A DNA stretch of 64,000 nt from Paulownia fortunei (taxonomy: Eukaryota > Streptophyta > Magnoliopsida > Lamiales > Paulowniaceae). The position numbers were made by a program, and so were the translations under genes. Below are positions 1-12,100 of this stretch, piece by piece. The notes under the pieces were generated by a model, which saw nothing but the letters and a program-made list of their open reading frames with translations, did no database searches and was not told the DNA's origin. The stretch spans positions 312,501-376,500 of the forward strand of contig CM033108.1 in the NCBI GenBank assembly GCA_019321725.1. Reading direction: 5' to 3'. The number at the start of each line of letters is the position of its first letter. Positions within the stretch are counted from its first letter, which is position 1.

Positions 1-3000
1 AATTTTCAGGAGGTTGAACAACTCCGGACTGCACTTGAAAAAGAAGTTTTGAAGATTGAGGTACTATTCTTCTAAGCGTCTGTGATGGATACGTGCACAT
101 GGTTTATTTTATCTCGGAAGGGTGAATCTACTGTTACTATTGTTTAGATGACCGTACCTGTCGATTCTGTCTATGATTGTTGGCTTATTTGTGTTGAACT
201 GACTTTGCTACCCCACAGACTTGTATGTAGTTTTTATGCATGCCTTATTTTGATAAAATGCTGATACTACTAGATAGAGTGTAAACTTCAGGAAACTTCA
301 GTGAGACATTCGATATTAAGATGTGGATTTACGGATGGATTCTGTTATTTTATTATCTTTCTTTCCATTCTTCAGTTATGAGATGTATATGATTTTTCAA
401 CTGTCAGTCTTCTCTTGATTTTGTTTCATGCAGAAAAATTCTTGGCCAAATCCACATTCTTTGCCTCCTCTCAATGAACATGAGCAAATAAAGATCAAAT
501 GTGAATCTGATCATCTGACAATACCCAATGATGGTACTGATGTCTGGGAAATTGATCCTCAATACTTGAAATTTGAGTCCAAAGTAGCATCAGGATCATA
601 CGGTGACTTGTAAGTATCATCAATGTTACTTTTGAAGCTTATGCCTGCAGTTGAGTGTTCGATTTACTGTAGAAACTTTGTTTTCAGATATAAAGGTACT
701 TACTGTAGTCAGGAAGTAGCAATTAAAATTCTCAAGGCAGAACGCTTGAATACAGAACTCCAGAAGGAGTTTGCCCAAGAAGTATATATAATGAGGTTCG
801 TCTACATTAACTAGCTTTTCCATGAACAATTTTTCGAATGGCCCAACATAATATTTGATTGACCTTTTGTCAATCTTTACAAGCATTGGACATTTAAAAT
901 GGTATTAATAGGACATTTATATGTGCTGATAACTGTTTCGGTTTGTACTCACTGGGCATGCCTATTATTTGTGCAAATGCGAATGTACCTTCCTGTGCAA
1001 GCACATGAGTTTACTGGGTTTAGTTCCAGCAGTTGTTGCTGTGATTTTCCTATTAGACGGTGTTTTTACAGATGGTGAAGTTTGCCTATGGCTATGAGAT
1101 GATTCTGAATTTAACTTATTTATTTACAGAAAAATTCGACACAAAAATGTCGTGCAATTCATAGGGGCATGCACCAGACCTCCAAACTTGTGCATAGTGA
1201 CAGGTATGTGTAGACAAATTACACACGTCTTGAACAAATAGAGTTTAGAGGAGACTTTCCTTAAGAAAAACTGGAGTTAAAGATCTATTTCTTTTGCCAT
1301 TTCAACCAATTTTGGTTTAAATTTACATGTTCCTTTAATTGCAGAATACATGTCTGGAGGGAGTGTTTATGACTATTTACACAAGCAAAAGGCTACTTTT
1401 AAGCTTCCAGGTTTACTTAAAGTAGCGATTGATATATCAAAGGGAATGAACTATTTGCATCAGAACAATATAATTCATAGAGACTTGAAGGCTGCAAATC
1501 TTTTGGTGGACGAAAATGAAGTAAGCATTATGTTCTTCAACTACATGAATAATTTTCTTGTTTTTAAGAAGTTGATAAGTTATTGACCATGACTTGTATG
1601 ATTTCTGATATTTCACATTGCTGATTTAACTATGTAAAAAGTTAAACTTGGTTTTTTAAAAGAAAAAATCATTCTAACTCGGTATTATTCTTGTGGATAG
1701 AAGTGAGGACAGAACCATTTTAGTTCTTTGAGAGGAGCAATTTGATTATCTTGTTTATAGGCTGACAGCCCGAGTGATCTGTCAGTTTTCAGGCATTTAG
1801 ACATTCCATATTCTGAAGAACCAACACTTATAACAGCTTTAGTTGTTTACATGCTTTGTTTGGATTCTCAAGTCTGGAGTAGTCTTCATTTTGTAGCTTT
1901 GGAAGTTGGAAAGATTTCAAAAGAGCTTTAATTTCAGGTTGTTAAGGTGGGTGATTTTGGAGTGGCCAGAGTGAAAGCACAAACAGGTGTGATGACAGCT
2001 GAAACTGGGACGTACCGGTGGATGGCCCCTGAGGTATATGCCATTTTATATCAATTAGAATTTAGGAGACTTTTAACTATTTTTATATATTGAAATCTTT
2101 GAGTTAAAGGCTGTTTGATGTGGCCCTGATACTTTGTTGTGGACTGATTTCATGGTTGCTGCTAAATATATTTTTAGTTTTTTAATTTATTTTATTTATT
2201 TATTTATTTTACTGATGGCTTGCCTATTTATACATTTGTGGTTCGGGGGGGTAATTTTGTCTGTTGGTAAACTGGTATCACATATACAGTTAACTTTGAT
2301 CATTCTTATATTGGGGCTTTTCAACATTGTTCAAGTACCAGTTTGGGCATTCTTATGCTTGCTTGCGTCGGAGTTTACAATGTCTAATATAAGAGCAAAG
2401 AACTACACACTTTGGGCTTAATGGTGTTCTAAAGATACCATCTTTATACCTTTGCATTTGACATGGAATCTGAGCAAAACCCATTGGAAGCTGAGAGGGT
2501 ACATGAATTAAAATATTTTGTTAAATTGGCTGTTTATATTACCTTTTGTAACCTGCAATTTTCTAAGTGCTGTTCTTGTGCTGATTCTAGTTGGAAATTA
2601 AGTACCGCTGCATTTGCTTACAAGTTTTTGTTCTCTTTGAAGGTTATAGAGCATAAACCCTATGATCATAAGGCTGATGTTTTTAGTTTTGGGGTGGTTT
2701 TATGGGAATTGCTGACAGGAAAGGTATTATTTTGTTCTCTGAAATGTTGGAATCAGCACTCTTCTGATTTGATATCCCTTTGACATTTTCATTTCTGGCT
2801 TGCCAGCTTCCATACGAGTACTTGACCCCTTTACAAGCAGCAGTTGGAGTGGTCCAAAAGGTAAAGCATCTAGTCTGTTGTGTAATTGGTTATTTCATTT
2901 GCAACTAGCACATGAGCAGTCAGAATTTCTCCTGGCACATCCACGAAAAATCAAGTATTTTCTGTCATTATGTGTTGACGGCACTTCCATTGTCTATTCT

Positions 3001-3697
3001 TTTAGGGTCTCCGGCCAACTATTCCGAAACACACACATCCAAAACTTGCTGAGCTGCTTGAGAGATGCTGGCAGCAGGATCCAACTTTGAGACCCGACTT
3101 TTCTGAAGCAACGGAGATTTTACAGCAAATATCTAAGGAGGTGTTGTTTCATCTGCTGCACTTCATTGGTCATATTGTTCTTGCTTATTCATTCACTAAA
3201 TAGCTTGAAACTTAAAGACAGCTTGCCTTTTCTTTAAAAGAATTGCAGTAAATTGCCTAAGTGGATTTTTCCATCTAGTGCAGCTGGATGATTTCTCATT
3301 TATTTCAACCAACTGATGCTTGATAAATTTATCAAATGCACCTGATGTAGCTCAAACTGTTTGCTAATTTGCTTACATCCAACTGATGCTTGGCCAACCA
3401 ACACTTGAGACATGACAAGTATAACTATTGATTTATTTACTTGTTTCTAAAAAAATTAACCTAGCTTATGTTCATGCTTTATTCGGAAGAAATGTAGTAC
3501 ATCCATTTTAAATTCAATGGTTGCTCAAGGATTGTGGAAAAGAATTTGGAGTTAACGTTTTTCCTGTGCACACGTGATACTTAATCATACACTCTGGATG
3601 ACACCTGATGTATGTGCAACAGGTTGGAGATGATGGAGAGGGACGAAAGGAGAAATATGGTGGATTTTTTTCTGCCCTGAGACGTGGACATCACTAA
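1..3697 (+). CDS. STY46: Raf-like Ser/Thr/Tyr protein kinase, STY46/STY8/STY17 type (3' part of gene, 5' end outside window)
   Basis: Exons read by eye: 1 or 10-60, 434-609, 688-795, 1130-1203, 1345-1520, 1938-2033, 2643-2723, 2807-2860, 3006-3140 and 3623-3697 (TAA). All phases join. They encode a complete kinase domain. A glycine-rich loop (GSYGDLYKG) is followed by the ATP lysine in VAIKIL, then [10 protein letters not shown] (catalytic loop), DFGVAR, a GTYRWMAPE activation segment, and the C-lobe through RCWQQDP. The short C-terminal tail ends [10 protein letters not shown]. The upstream sequence around DVWEID matches the linker between ACT and kinase domains in the STY family; the ACT domain itself would lie upstream of base 1. 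Arabidopsis STY kinases are known to phosphorylate transit peptides of chloroplast precursor proteins in the cytosol; that role here is by homology. The first exon may begin before base 1, because the AG at 8-9 could be either an acceptor or coding. Assignment to STY46 rather than a paralogue is tentative. Confidence 0.88.
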
Positions 3698-5259
3698 AGG
3701 GACTCCCCTCCAATTTTGGGTCATTCAACCCCAGAATTCTGTTTGACTGTACAATGTCTCTTTCATCAATTGCGTAATATATTGTCTTTAAATTTTTATT
3801 TAGTAATTTATTTTCTGATTTCTTCATCCATTCTTAATTTTTTTCTGTTTCAGCCTTGCCCTGTTCTTTTGTCTCAGTTGAGAGCCGTGGAACATTCCCA
3901 TCTCATCCGCTATTAGGATAAAATGTTCTTTTGTGATACTTAACTGAAGGATATGATTCCTTACCTGTAACATCAGGTGCTCACTTGCCTGCTGATCATT
4001 CTGCGCCATATCAAATTTGCTTGTGCTGCTTGTGGCCGATTATCTCAAGCTGTTAAGAGATTATGAATTCAATTGCTCGTATTTGATGCAGGTCCATAAT
4101 CAGGTTTTTAGTAGTCTTCAATCTATAAACAAGTTGAAAGTTGTGTTTTGAAATTATCTGAGTGTTGTTCTTAAACTACTTGGGTCCAATGTATAATATT
4201 CAAAAAATCTGATTTTCATAGTCGAGCCAAATTATCGTTGCTGATGCTGCATTAACTATATGATACTACTACATTAATCAGCTGTGATTCAATAATCTCA
4301 AGTTTTGCAATTTTGGATCCTTTGTGGCTGAACTTGCTAGTTCCTATTGTTCAGTCTGCAAAGGAAGGTGAAATTTGTACATGATCTCTGGGCAGTTGAG
4401 GGAACTATAATTTGTACGTATTATTCTGGCTGATTGATGAACTAACTATAAATCGGTTGGAAATTTCTTATGGGAATGTGTAGTTTTTAGAATTCCACAT
4501 TCCTATCAAGATTTCTGGATTTCAGCTACTGGATAATCAAGGTATGAAAGAAGTAATAGGCATGGGGTTCAGGCTTGAATTTATGCACGTCCATGTTCAT
4601 TTTTTGGTTTAAAAAAGAAAAGAAAAGAAAAAATCAGCTCTAAAAACCATAGAGGGAGAGGTACACAAGGATCGGAAAGTACTATGTTTCTTAAAGAGAG
4701 TGACGTGGATCAATGAGGGTTACAACTATAAATTATTGGATAAAATTTAAATTTTAGAGAGTGACATATACGAAACATTACTATAATAGAAATAATAGTA
4801 TAAGGTCTTAAACAAATTGGATTGTTTATTTTGTTATGATGTTTACTCCATTTTTTTTTTTCATTGTGGATCTTCTAGAATAATAATTAAATTAAAAATA
4901 ATCGAATAACCTATTCATAACCGAATGTTAAAGGTCATGAGTAATATTTGCAAGTATTTGGAATTGTTTGACCAAATCAAGATAAGAGAATATTGCAATA
5001 TGCATCCCTCATAAATTTTCTACGTGTTGTATAGTACTAGACCTATTTAATTCACATTTTATTCATTATATGATAGAGAAGGAAAAAAAAATTACCTTAA
5101 AGGCACTCCTTGTAAGATCTGAACTTGAAAATCCATATAATGTTGATTGGAAGCAATTCCATGGTACATTCTTGGAGATATGAATTGACTCAAAAAACAA
5201 AAGTAAAGAAATTAGAAAAGTTTTAAATACTCTCATCCTTTTATCACCAATATTTTGTA
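3698..5259. other. 3' UTR of the kinase gene and convergent spacer
   Basis: After the kinase stop at 3697 comes a T-rich stretch that probably forms the 3' UTR, perhaps to about 4200. The rest is AT-rich spacer up to the stop of the oppositely oriented aquaporin gene. A short AAAAG/AGAAAA purine run lies near 4610-4633. I see no gene, RNA or convincing transposon in it. Confidence 0.4.
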
Positions 5260-6511
5260 TTAGAGACCACGGGCTCGAAACATAACCTTCACAACGTTGT
5301 AGAAATCATGGTCATAAGCCTTGGACCTGTGATGCTGTCTAGGAATGATCTTTGTGTAAAAATAAAAGGCAGCACAGGCGATGGCAGGCCCAGCCCAAAA
5401 CACCCAGTGCCCATTCCAAAGATCGCCACCTCTAACAATCGCCGGCCCAAGGCACCTCGCCGGGTTCATTCCTGCACCGGCATAGCCCTTTTTGGCCGTG
5501 ACCGTGGAGGAGACGAACACGAGGAGGCCTAACACCGCCCCGGCAATACTAAAAACAAGGACATGACCCAATTCCTTGGCCTGTCTGTGATCATGTGCCA
5601 TCCAAACTGAAGCAAAAAGGAAAACAAAACTACAAAAGATTTCAAGCCAGAAGGCCTGGGCTGTCTCCAGACCTATTGTAATGGGCCCATTTGGGCCTGG
5701 CTCAATAACAGTTAGAGTGCAACCCCCAAGTGAAATTTTTTGTTCAATTGTGCTACTCACCACTGCTTTAAGAGCCAGTGCACCAAGAACTGCTCCTAGA
5801 CATTGTGCAATTATGTAAATTAGTGCTCGGGACATGGAGATGAGGCCCACTGGCGCGGAGGAGAAGGAGATTATGGGGTTGATGTGGCCACCGGAAATCG
5901 GGTGCACTGCAAGGACAAGGATCGTAATTATCATGGCGGCCAGGACTGATAGTACGAGGTTTTGCATTGTAACGTCAGACTCAATTGTTGAGATTACGAT
6001 AGTGTCTAGCATGAATACTAGAGCTGCAGTTCCAAGAAGCTCCCCTATCGATGCTCGCCAAACCTTTTACATCAAGAAAATATATAAAATACCATGAGTG
6101 AGCAGAGCAGTTCGAATTCTAATCTTATTTCACATTATAAATATTTTTTAAATATATATTTGATGTGAATTATATATATTTGACATGTATTTATATAATA
6201 AACATTAATGTAATGATACTTACATCTAAAGAAAAAAGATCGTCGAAGCCCAGCATCTCACTTAGCGTAGGTGAAAGTTGCTGTTTCTTTTCAGGATCAA
6301 CTATCCAATTTCGTGGCCTGCTAAAATAGAACCAGCCAGCAAAAGTTCTTAACAAAGATGAGTCAAATGGAAACAAGGAAAAAGTGTATATATATATAGG
6401 CAAAATTATAACATGCCCTGGAGTGGAGACAGGCTGAATCTTGCTTGCACTAATTTGGCATTCTTCATCATCCACAGCAGCATGTAAATGCAGCCCACTG
6501 TTAGCAGCCAT
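5260..6511 (-). CDS. XIP1: X-intrinsic protein (XIP) aquaporin
   Basis: Three exons on the minus strand: 6511-6417, 6320-6224 and 6063-5260 (TAA), giving 331 residues. This is a membrane channel of the MIP superfamily. The first pore motif is NPI (residues about 126-128) instead of NPA. The second is NPARC (about 264-268), where the cysteine after NPA is the XIP signature. Six hydrophobic segments and the start WRASIGELLGTAALVF fit a plant aquaporin. XIPs are known to pass small uncharged solutes such as glycerol, urea and H2O2, often better than water, usually at the plasma membrane; the solute here is unknown. The first intron (6416-6321) is best read with a GC donor, because no GT donor gives the right phase. 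If that intron is kept, the frame stays open and adds 32 residues. A TATA-like run lies about 62 bases upstream of the start. Confidence 0.88.
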
Positions 6512-6571
6512 TCTTCTCTTTTTCTTGGCTCTCTTGTTTTTAAACCAGGTTTTTTGCCTTGCTTTGCTGCC

Positions 6572-6583
6572 CTATATATATAC
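6572..6583 (-). promoter_or_regulatory. TATA-box candidate for the XIP gene
   Basis: A TATATATA run followed by GGGCAGC (minus-strand reading) sits about 62 bases upstream of the XIP start codon at 6511. That spacing fits a TATA box with a short 5' UTR of roughly 30 bases. TA runs are common in this AT-rich DNA, so the call is only suggestive. Confidence 0.35.
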
Positions 6584-7044
6584 ATACATTATACAGGAAT
6601 GTTAGAGTTGGATTTTATCAACGAAGTTAATTAAATATATATCACCAAGAAGAGTGGAGATTCAGTTGGATGTTAATGGCTGCACACTTCAGTCACACTT
6701 AAAGTGTATCACCTGACTGTCTTCTCGTCCTTTCTTCTTCATTTTTTCATAAATTTTATTACAAGTACCTTTCACATGTTAAATATTGACAAGTTTTTTT
6801 GTTTATGTGCCTTTTTTCCTCTCTAGTAATAGTATGTACCATGTTTAGAGGCATGTTTAATGAATTGTGGGAAAATTTGATGCCATGTAAGAAAGTTATT
6901 TCTTAAAACTTGGAACTTATTTTATTTCTTTAAAGAATTTTCCAAAGTTTAATTTACTAAGTGCCTTTTGAATTATTTAAAGAAAAAAAAGATGCTACAC
7001 ACCAAACTTATTCAGTCCATACCTCTAATAAAGAAGATGAAAGC

Positions 7045-7316
7045 GCCATATGTCAGCAAATTGGTCTTTCTGGAAGTGGAATTAAGCGTGCCTTTAAGTA
7101 ATACTGCAGTAAAGAAAGGTGCCGACTTTAGACAGAATCACTTCTGCATATCATCATAATAAATTTCTCGTATGCCAAACATGTGTGGAGTTAATGGGCC
7201 CAAATTCCATGGCACAAAAAGTGTCATTTCGACCAAAGCTTTTTTATTAACTCATAAAAAACAGCTACACATTCAAAGAGAAACTGTCGGTTTCAGTATG
7301 AGATAAAGTTTGATTA
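7045..7316 (-). pseudogene. Decayed duplicate of exon 8 plus flanking intron of the neighbouring MFS transporter
   Basis: This stretch matches 10468-10764, which is exon 8 of the transporter and the intron upstream of it, in the same orientation about 3.4 kb away. The acceptor and the first codons (YYLKAR, minus strand) are kept. An extra 4 bases after that point break the frame, and the match ends inside the exon, so the last codons and the donor are missing. The intron part can be followed to about 7316, with a deletion of roughly 50 bases relative to the parent. No other transporter exon is visible nearby. It is a non-functional fragment of a partial DNA-level duplication; intron sequence is copied, so it is not a retrocopy. 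Confidence 0.85.
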
Positions 7317-8698
7317 TGGCTATGAGACGATTCGATACGTGACGTTGTTGTCAAAAGATTATGAACATATCATATTTTGTTGGTTTCAAATGTACTGTTT
7401 GTGCTACTTATCCACTGAAAAATTAACAATTTTTGGACGTAACGTACTTCTTTTCATTTGAATTGTAGATACTATTAATGCAGTTGGATTGAAAAGGATA
7501 TATACGCCACAAAAATTTAAATTACAAAAAAGAAAAGATAAAAAAAGTGCAATAGTATAATTTGGAAGCCGTTTTTATTCATTATATTTTTTTGTATTTG
7601 AGAAACATAGAGCATTTCAGGTGCTTAGAAGTTGGGTGCATTTAGATCCTAAATTTATGATTAGAATGTGTACTTGACGTGCTTTGGGAAGTACTTCATA
7701 ATTATTTATTTAACAAAATCAGTAAAAAAAAATATAAATCGGTCAGTTTAATAACTATTTTTTTTTTTAACGTACGGAGTTTGAAGATTCAATCTAGGTC
7801 ACATAAGCTTTTATGATTTTATTTCTATGATTGCAAGTTTCATGTGGAATAAATTATATCTGGGCATTTTTAGACCGTAGTAAGTATTTAATATCTTGGA
7901 CCATAAGCATTTAAGCACTAAGAGTAATGTGCGTGTAGGATAGTTATATTTGCTTCTTGAATAATTTAGCTTAAGACCATGAAGGTCCAAAATAACTTTT
8001 CCATCCTAGCAGCAAGATCTGATGTGTTTCTTGCCTGGAAAGGAGAAGCCTTTTGGTGGAATAGCTAGTGAAGATTTCCAAGGAGTTCGACATAGAGTAC
8101 CGCCTGTATCCTGCTTCACATCAATATTCATGCAATGCCTCGTCTCAACTCTAGCACGATCCTATATTCGGGTATTGTTCACCAAAAATATGAATAATTG
8201 ACAAGTGTCTAATTTTTTTTTATAAAATAACACATTTGTTAATCATCCACACACCGAGTGTAGCATCTCAACAACCCCTTTAACATGTATTTCCCTGAAT
8301 TAGTTAAAATTTTGTTAGTGGTTTTGGCTGTAAAGTATACTTTGGAACTTAAGAGTAAGAAACGTAGGATGGAGCAACAAGGAAGATTTTTTCCTTTACT
8401 CTCCTTCGCTATGCAGATGGTTGTTTTTGGGTAGATAATTTGTCTTCCATTATTTTGTATTTCTCCCATAGGTAATCTTGGAGGATTGGGTATTTAGAGC
8501 TGCTATATCATGATTTTGTAAAGAAAAGTAGTCGGCGTAATTGAGATTTAAGCACTCTCTAATTATTGATTTCTTTCTATGCATCTTCCCTACTTCATCA
8601 CAATTTGAACTTTGGCTTTGGAAATTTATGCGTCCTGACAAAATAAACTCTTCTTGCGGCTCATCCAACTCGGGAGCTTGATGATGAAGGAACTCAGG

Positions 8699-8793
8699 TT
8701 TGACAGGAACTTATGTTGAGCGCAAAGACTGTTAACTTTACAGTCCCATGAAAACGTGAGGTTAATCTTTGCACAACATAAGTTCCTGTCAAA
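8699..8793. repeat. Inverted repeat able to form a ~33-bp hairpin
   Basis: The left arm 8699-8736 begins TTTGACAGGAACTTATGTTG. The right arm 8761-8793 is its reverse complement, with a few small gaps. They are separated by about 24 bases. The first 20 bases of the arms pair perfectly. It could be the core of a small foldback element or a young small-RNA hairpin; nothing in the sequence decides this. Confidence 0.7.
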
Positions 8794-9109
8794 TAAAAAT
8801 AGATATGAGAATAATTTCAGAAATCTGATAGTTTTCAATAAAATTTCAATGAAATAAATAGTATTACTTGCCAAATTTTCTTATACACAACAATAATGTT
8901 TGTCAGATATGCATCATATTTACATTAATGTTTTTTCCCTCAATATGTCTATATGGAATCATAATATACAACTTACAACTATTCCAGTACTTTCCAGAAA
9001 CATTCACAAAAGGCTGAATGCTTCGTTCTTGGGAAATTTATCATGAAAACGAAACTTAAGACCATAAGTTGTTCTTGTTATGTCTAACCCACGACTTATT
9101 AACATCGAG

Positions 9110-12100
9110 TTAGGCCAACGTGCAGTGCTCGTTGTTGGCTCTGCCTCTAGACAAAAGGGGAAGAATCTTTATCATTGTACTAAGAATGAAACCTACAAGC
9201 TGCACATAACAACATGATATTAGCATTCTGAATTTCAGTTAGCAATTGAAGTTAATTCTTGATCTGCTGTCTGTTAAAGGTCGACAAGGCTATTAAGCAA
9301 ATCTTCTTACCCAAGCAAGTCCAACGCATAGAATACTGAATCCAGGGAAGTTAAATGGAGCTGCCTCTGACAAAAACAAAGCTGGAAGAAGTTTCGAGGT
9401 TAATTAGGTTTAAGTTTGCGATGCTAGTTTGCAACATTTCCAATATATGACTTAAAAATTTTACCTGAGAGAGGACTATAAATTACTGGAGAGACGACGT
9501 TGGCAAACGACGCTATTCCCATAAGGCATCCTTGAGCAATCCCCTAATGAATTTCAAGAAACATGGAGGGTTGATATTATTATGCTGCTATACAAAATTT
9601 AAGGAACAAACACTTGTAGAGAAAGGGTTGGTGGGGTGGGGAGGGGGAGGGATAAATGTTAGTACTTTGGGGCGCCTGTGTAATGAAATTGTTTACCTGT
9701 TCATAGGGCCCAACTTGTTTTGAAATAATGCATCTTATCTGTAAGTTTTTGAAAACATTTTTTGTCAACATTTTTAAGCAACTATAGTAATAAAAAATGC
9801 TGCAGGGGAAGAGCATTCTCATTATATATATATATATATATATATATTGTGCAACTCACACTGGGACTTGCTAGGAAAAGGAAGGTGCCCAACAAAGCAG
9901 AAGCATAAGGCACCTGCAGAACATGAAAATAATGACAATGATATGTTTCTGAAAAAAACTGATATTGAATGAGTGTATAAGAAAGGCCAAAGAGCTTACC
10001 CAAGATGACCAGGCTATGCTGTCAAGTAGCATCTGCATAAAACCAGAAAATAATTCATTATGCAGCTAAATATCTCTTCATTCCATCGAGCAAAGCCGTC
10101 TCTTTAACGTACTTGTAACCCAACCAGGGCACTTTAAAGGATGAGGGACGTGCCTCTTTCTTAAGGAGACTATGACGAGTACGATGAATTCATTGCTAAA
10201 GAAGAGTATTTAAAAGAGCTGAACTTAATGCTTACATTCAGAAATCCAGCAAAAAGTCCTATACAAAGCAATGTCTCCTCCCCAAGAAGTGGACCCAATG
10301 TAGGCATTAGCAGCATCTGTACATTTTCAGAAACTTCCATTAGTCCATAAGTGAAGCCCAACAAATAGAAGTAGGATCACAATAAAATGTGACAAGGAAA
10401 CTATGACAATCATATGATAAATCATCTTAACATACATTTGATATGGTTGCCCCAATGTAGGTAATGAGCCATATATCAGCAAATTGGTCTTTCTGGAAGT
10501 GAAAGCGCGCCTTTAAGTAATACTGTAGCAAAGAAAGGGGCCAACATTAGACAGAACCTCTTATGCATATCATTATAAAGTCTCATGTGCTAAACAAGTG
10601 TGGAATTAATGGGCCCGAATTCCATAAGTGTCATTTCGACCAAAGCTTCTTTATAAGGTCACAGATAACAGCTTCACAGTCAAAGAGACTGTTTTTTTCC
10701 TAAGTTAGTTCATTCCATTCCTGGTTTTCTAGTTAAGGTTTCAATATGAGAAAAAGTCTAATCATTTGGTTTATCAAAGAATCCTGTCAGAACATAGCAT
10801 CTCACCAACAACTACAAATCACCATAGATGGAGAAAGAGAGTACCATTAAGAAAGCTTGAATCCCTGCCTCCGCAAGGCTATTGAAAAAAGCAACAGATG
10901 ATGCTAGTGATACAGTAATGCTGCAATAAGAAGGTCACAGGTCAAAATGAGTATCACTTCATTACATCCACCAAAAGCCTAAATCACGCAGAAATGTTGC
11001 TAAAATGTCCATATATTTCATTCACTACTTCAAAAAGCATGACAAAACTTAACAACTACAGTAAATAAAACATAAGAGCTTTGTGCCATCATAGAAAAGA
11101 AAGCAAAGCAACCGTACCTTAACATAACCAGATTCCTTGGTTCCTGGATTTGTTGAAATATCAATATCAAAAGAAAAGTTCAAGAAGATGTGATCATCCT
11201 ACCTACTCTTAAGCAAGCGAATTATATCTTTTGGTAATGGAATTTTCTTAATGACATCTGTGTTGTTCAGTGGTTTGTTCCCGACTTCAGTGGTTTCAGA
11301 GACAGGTTTCAAGATTGGCTGCTCCAAAGCATCAATGTGGCGAGCCGTGTCCTTAAGAAAGATTCTCATGTAAACTGCTGCAACAATAGATGCAAATGCT
11401 GCCACCTGAACGGATAACGTATCTAACTTATTAGCATCACAAAGAGGATTTAGCTTTAGCCAAAACACAACTTGGTTTAAGATAAGAAAACAAGACAGAT
11501 GAACTAATGTGAGAAGAAAGACCTGAAATATGTGAGTAGTGGGAAGTAAGCGAGCAGCTAATGTACCACAAACAGTTGCGGCAGAGACTACACCAGACAA
11601 GAGTCCGAATGCAGAAAATCGCTTCTCCTCTGATACATTGTCAGCCTGAAAAAACAGAATATATGAATAAATCTGATGATCAGGCAACACAATACCTTAA
11701 AAAGAACAATGCCCTGTTATATACATATCTCTCAAGTTATGTTCATTTCAAAAGATGTACAAAGATTAACCACTCAGACTTAAAAAAACATAAAAGAAGA
11801 TCATGTGCTACAGCTACCACATCTTGAATTCTTAAAACCACTATAAAATCAGTAAATTCAGGAAATGAATTTCTGAGTATCAGTCTTGAATTTTCCTTTT
11901 GGCAGGAGACAGTGAGAGCATGGGAAAACAGGTATGAAGTATAAATACACCTCACAATATTATGTGGATGAAGTGTAAGGGAAGAAGCAAATAAGTGTTG
12001 AATTACCAAATAACTGAGAGAGAGGCAAATGACACCGCCTTCGCTAACCATTGCAGTTAAAGTCTTCAAAACATAGTACACATAAAAGGATTCTGTCGTC

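Larger units (their letters stand above)
6512..9109. other. Intergenic stretch between XIP and the transporter
   Basis: AT-rich spacer. It contains two structures listed separately: a decayed copy of part of the downstream transporter gene (7045-7316) and a near-perfect hairpin (8699-8793). The open frames on the minus strand between 8239 and 8874 have no recognisable domain and run through the hairpin, so I do not call them genes. Confidence 0.5.

Noticed and set aside
2134..2421. 95-codon hydrophobic frame inside the kinase gene
   Set aside because: It falls within an intron between supported exons, and its hydrophobicity reflects T-rich sequence.
8239..8874. Three overlapping minus-strand frames near 8.2-8.9 kb
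   Set aside because: No domain, no codon bias and no splice-consistent model; one overlaps the hairpin.
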